A DNA stretch of 64,000 bases from Candidatus Brocadia pituitae (GTDB lineage Bacteria > Planctomycetota > Brocadiia > Brocadiales > Brocadiaceae). A program made the translations under genes and the position numbers. The DNA lies in NCBI GenBank assembly GCA_017347445.1, contig AP021856.1:3852613-3916612 (forward strand), written 5' to 3'. The notes beneath the pieces were generated by a model. The model was not told the DNA's origin. It saw nothing but the letters and a program-made list of their open reading frames with translations, and did not search any database. This document shows positions 63,389 to 64,000 of this stretch, one piece after another; position 1 is the stretch's first letter, and every line of letters begins with the position of its first letter.

Positions 63389-64000
63389 ATGTTACCGAAG
63401 TCTATGGTATTATCCGCTTTTTCCGTGGTGAAAGAAGGAAATACCACTTTATTGGTAAAAGACCAGTATAAAGAAATTCTCTTCACTATGGCTTTTCATC
63501 CGAAAGCTTTTGAAGGCAGCAAGAAAGAGACCGGTACGGTAAAATTTGGGAGAGGGACGTATTTAACTATTCCTGTCTCCGGAAACAACAGGGAAAGGTT
63601 TATTATCCGGAACTACCGGCATGGTGGCCTATTCGGTAAACTTTTGGGCGGTATCTTTTATAATGAGAAAAGACCGGTCAGTGAAGTAGCGGTCAACGAA
63701 ATCGCTCTACAAAAAGACGTCCCATCTGCGGAAGTAGTTGCCGTAATCAAGAGAAGATTGTGGGGTTTGTTTTATAAGGCAGACTTTATCTCCAGGGAAA
63801 TTCCTGATGCGGTTGACCTTATCCAATTGATAACAGAATCTTCCCTGATATTCATCAAAAGATTTAAGAAGCCTATCATCCTTGTGTTGGCAAGGCTTTT
63901 AAGGGATATGCACGATGCCGGAATATTTCATGCAGACTTACATCTGAAAAATATCCTCGTGAAACGTAATACAACCGGAGAGTTTCATGCGTATATTATA
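63389..64000 (+). CDS. lipopolysaccharide kinase family (WaaP/Kdo kinase-like), partial
   Basis: The gene begins at ATG 63389 and runs off the right edge (204 codons seen). The sequence includes NYRHGGLFGKLLGGIFYNEK, VVAVIKRRLWGLFYKADF and the kinase catalytic loop FHADLHLKNILV (HxDLHxxNIL). This is the InaA/WaaP/KdkA family that phosphorylates heptose or Kdo of the LPS inner core. Together with the divergent heptosyltransferase it indicates an LPS-core locus continuing beyond the window. Confidence 0.85.
   Translation, partial: MLPKSMVLSAFSVVKEGNTTLLVKDQYKEILFTMAFHPKAFEGSKKETGTVKFGRGTYLTIPVSGNNRERFIIRNYRHGGLFGKLLGGIFYNEKRPVSEVAVNEIALQKDVPSAEVVAVIKRRLWGLFYKADFISREIPDAVDLIQLITESSLIFIKRFKKPIILVLARLLRDMHDAGIFHADLHLKNILVKRNTTGEFHAYII

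Noticed and set aside
1-64000. CRISPR array
   Set aside because: No regularly spaced direct repeats of 23-40 bases were seen anywhere; all repeats found are hairpins or dispersed single copies.

Overview
The window is bacterial chromosome of modest G+C (low-to-mid 40s by eye) from an organism with a Gram-negative type envelope. It carries a Kdo-kinase-like gene, two heptosyltransferase-family (GT9) genes, a LolD-type ATPase, an AsmA-like protein, a TatA-like protein and an oligosaccharide flippase. Protein style (TPR/polytopic membrane proteins, ADP-forming acyl-CoA synthetase, eukaryote-like UDP-sugar pyrophosphorylase, Amt transporter, exported DUF1264 protein) makes an anammox-type planctomycete (Brocadiales) my best guess. 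That is inference only: no rRNA or other marker gene in the window settles it. No CRISPR array, rRNA gene or intact insertion sequence was seen.

Layout. 0-11.3 kb: a leftward surface-polysaccharide cluster with a NodU-type carbamoyltransferase, flippase, two glycosyltransferases, a transketolase split into two genes around a 114-residue orphan, a methyltransferase, a radical SAM/SPASM protein and a fused nucleotidyltransferase-HEPN protein. 11.3-15.4 kb: exported proteins and a D-aminoacylase. 15.4-21 kb: a leftward core block tRNA-Arg(ACG)-tadA-tRNA-Ser(CGA)-tRNA-Ser(GGA)-ffs(SRP RNA)-dnaX-ybaB-recR-rpoN, close to the Bacillus order. 21-25 kb: radC, a DUF2284 protein, a phasin-like coiled coil and a UbiB-family kinase. 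25.1-27.6 kb: a small accessory island with a RelE-type and a VapBC-type toxin-antitoxin pair, a fragment of a restriction-type helicase and a Xer recombinase.

27.6-34.5 kb: signalling and ammonium. There is a receiver-PAS-PAS-GGDEF-EAL protein coupled to a truncated receiver, a sensor remnant, a TPR protein and an Amt transporter. 35-38.6 kb: a GH15 glucoamylase-like enzyme fused to a [4Fe-4S] ferredoxin domain, Pcm, and an antitoxin followed by a 21-codon stump of a PIN toxin. 38.9-45.2 kb: rtcB with archease, a universal stress protein, a decayed lon protease gene, a PAS-GGDEF protein and ftsH. 45.4-56.1 kb: a polytopic TPR protein, a UDP-sugar pyrophosphorylase, an AsmA-like protein, ADP-forming acyl-CoA synthetase with a DRTGG-domain partner, and a dead IS1634-like transposase. 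56.2-64 kb: small Cys4 protein, DksA/TraR-type factor, lspA, ilvE, lolD, a beta-lactamase-fold hydrolase, tatA, a polyprenyl diphosphate synthase, a heptosyltransferase-like gene and a WaaP/Kdo-kinase-like gene cut by the window end.

The most unusual items are (i) the split-transketolase polysaccharide cluster, which may build an unusual C2-extended or branched sugar, (ii) the GH15-ferredoxin fusion, and (iii) the several fossils (lon, transposase, vapC, sensor, receiver, helicase) lying beside dispersed hairpin repeats. The fossils point to repeated small deletions and rearrangements in an otherwise housekeeping-rich region.
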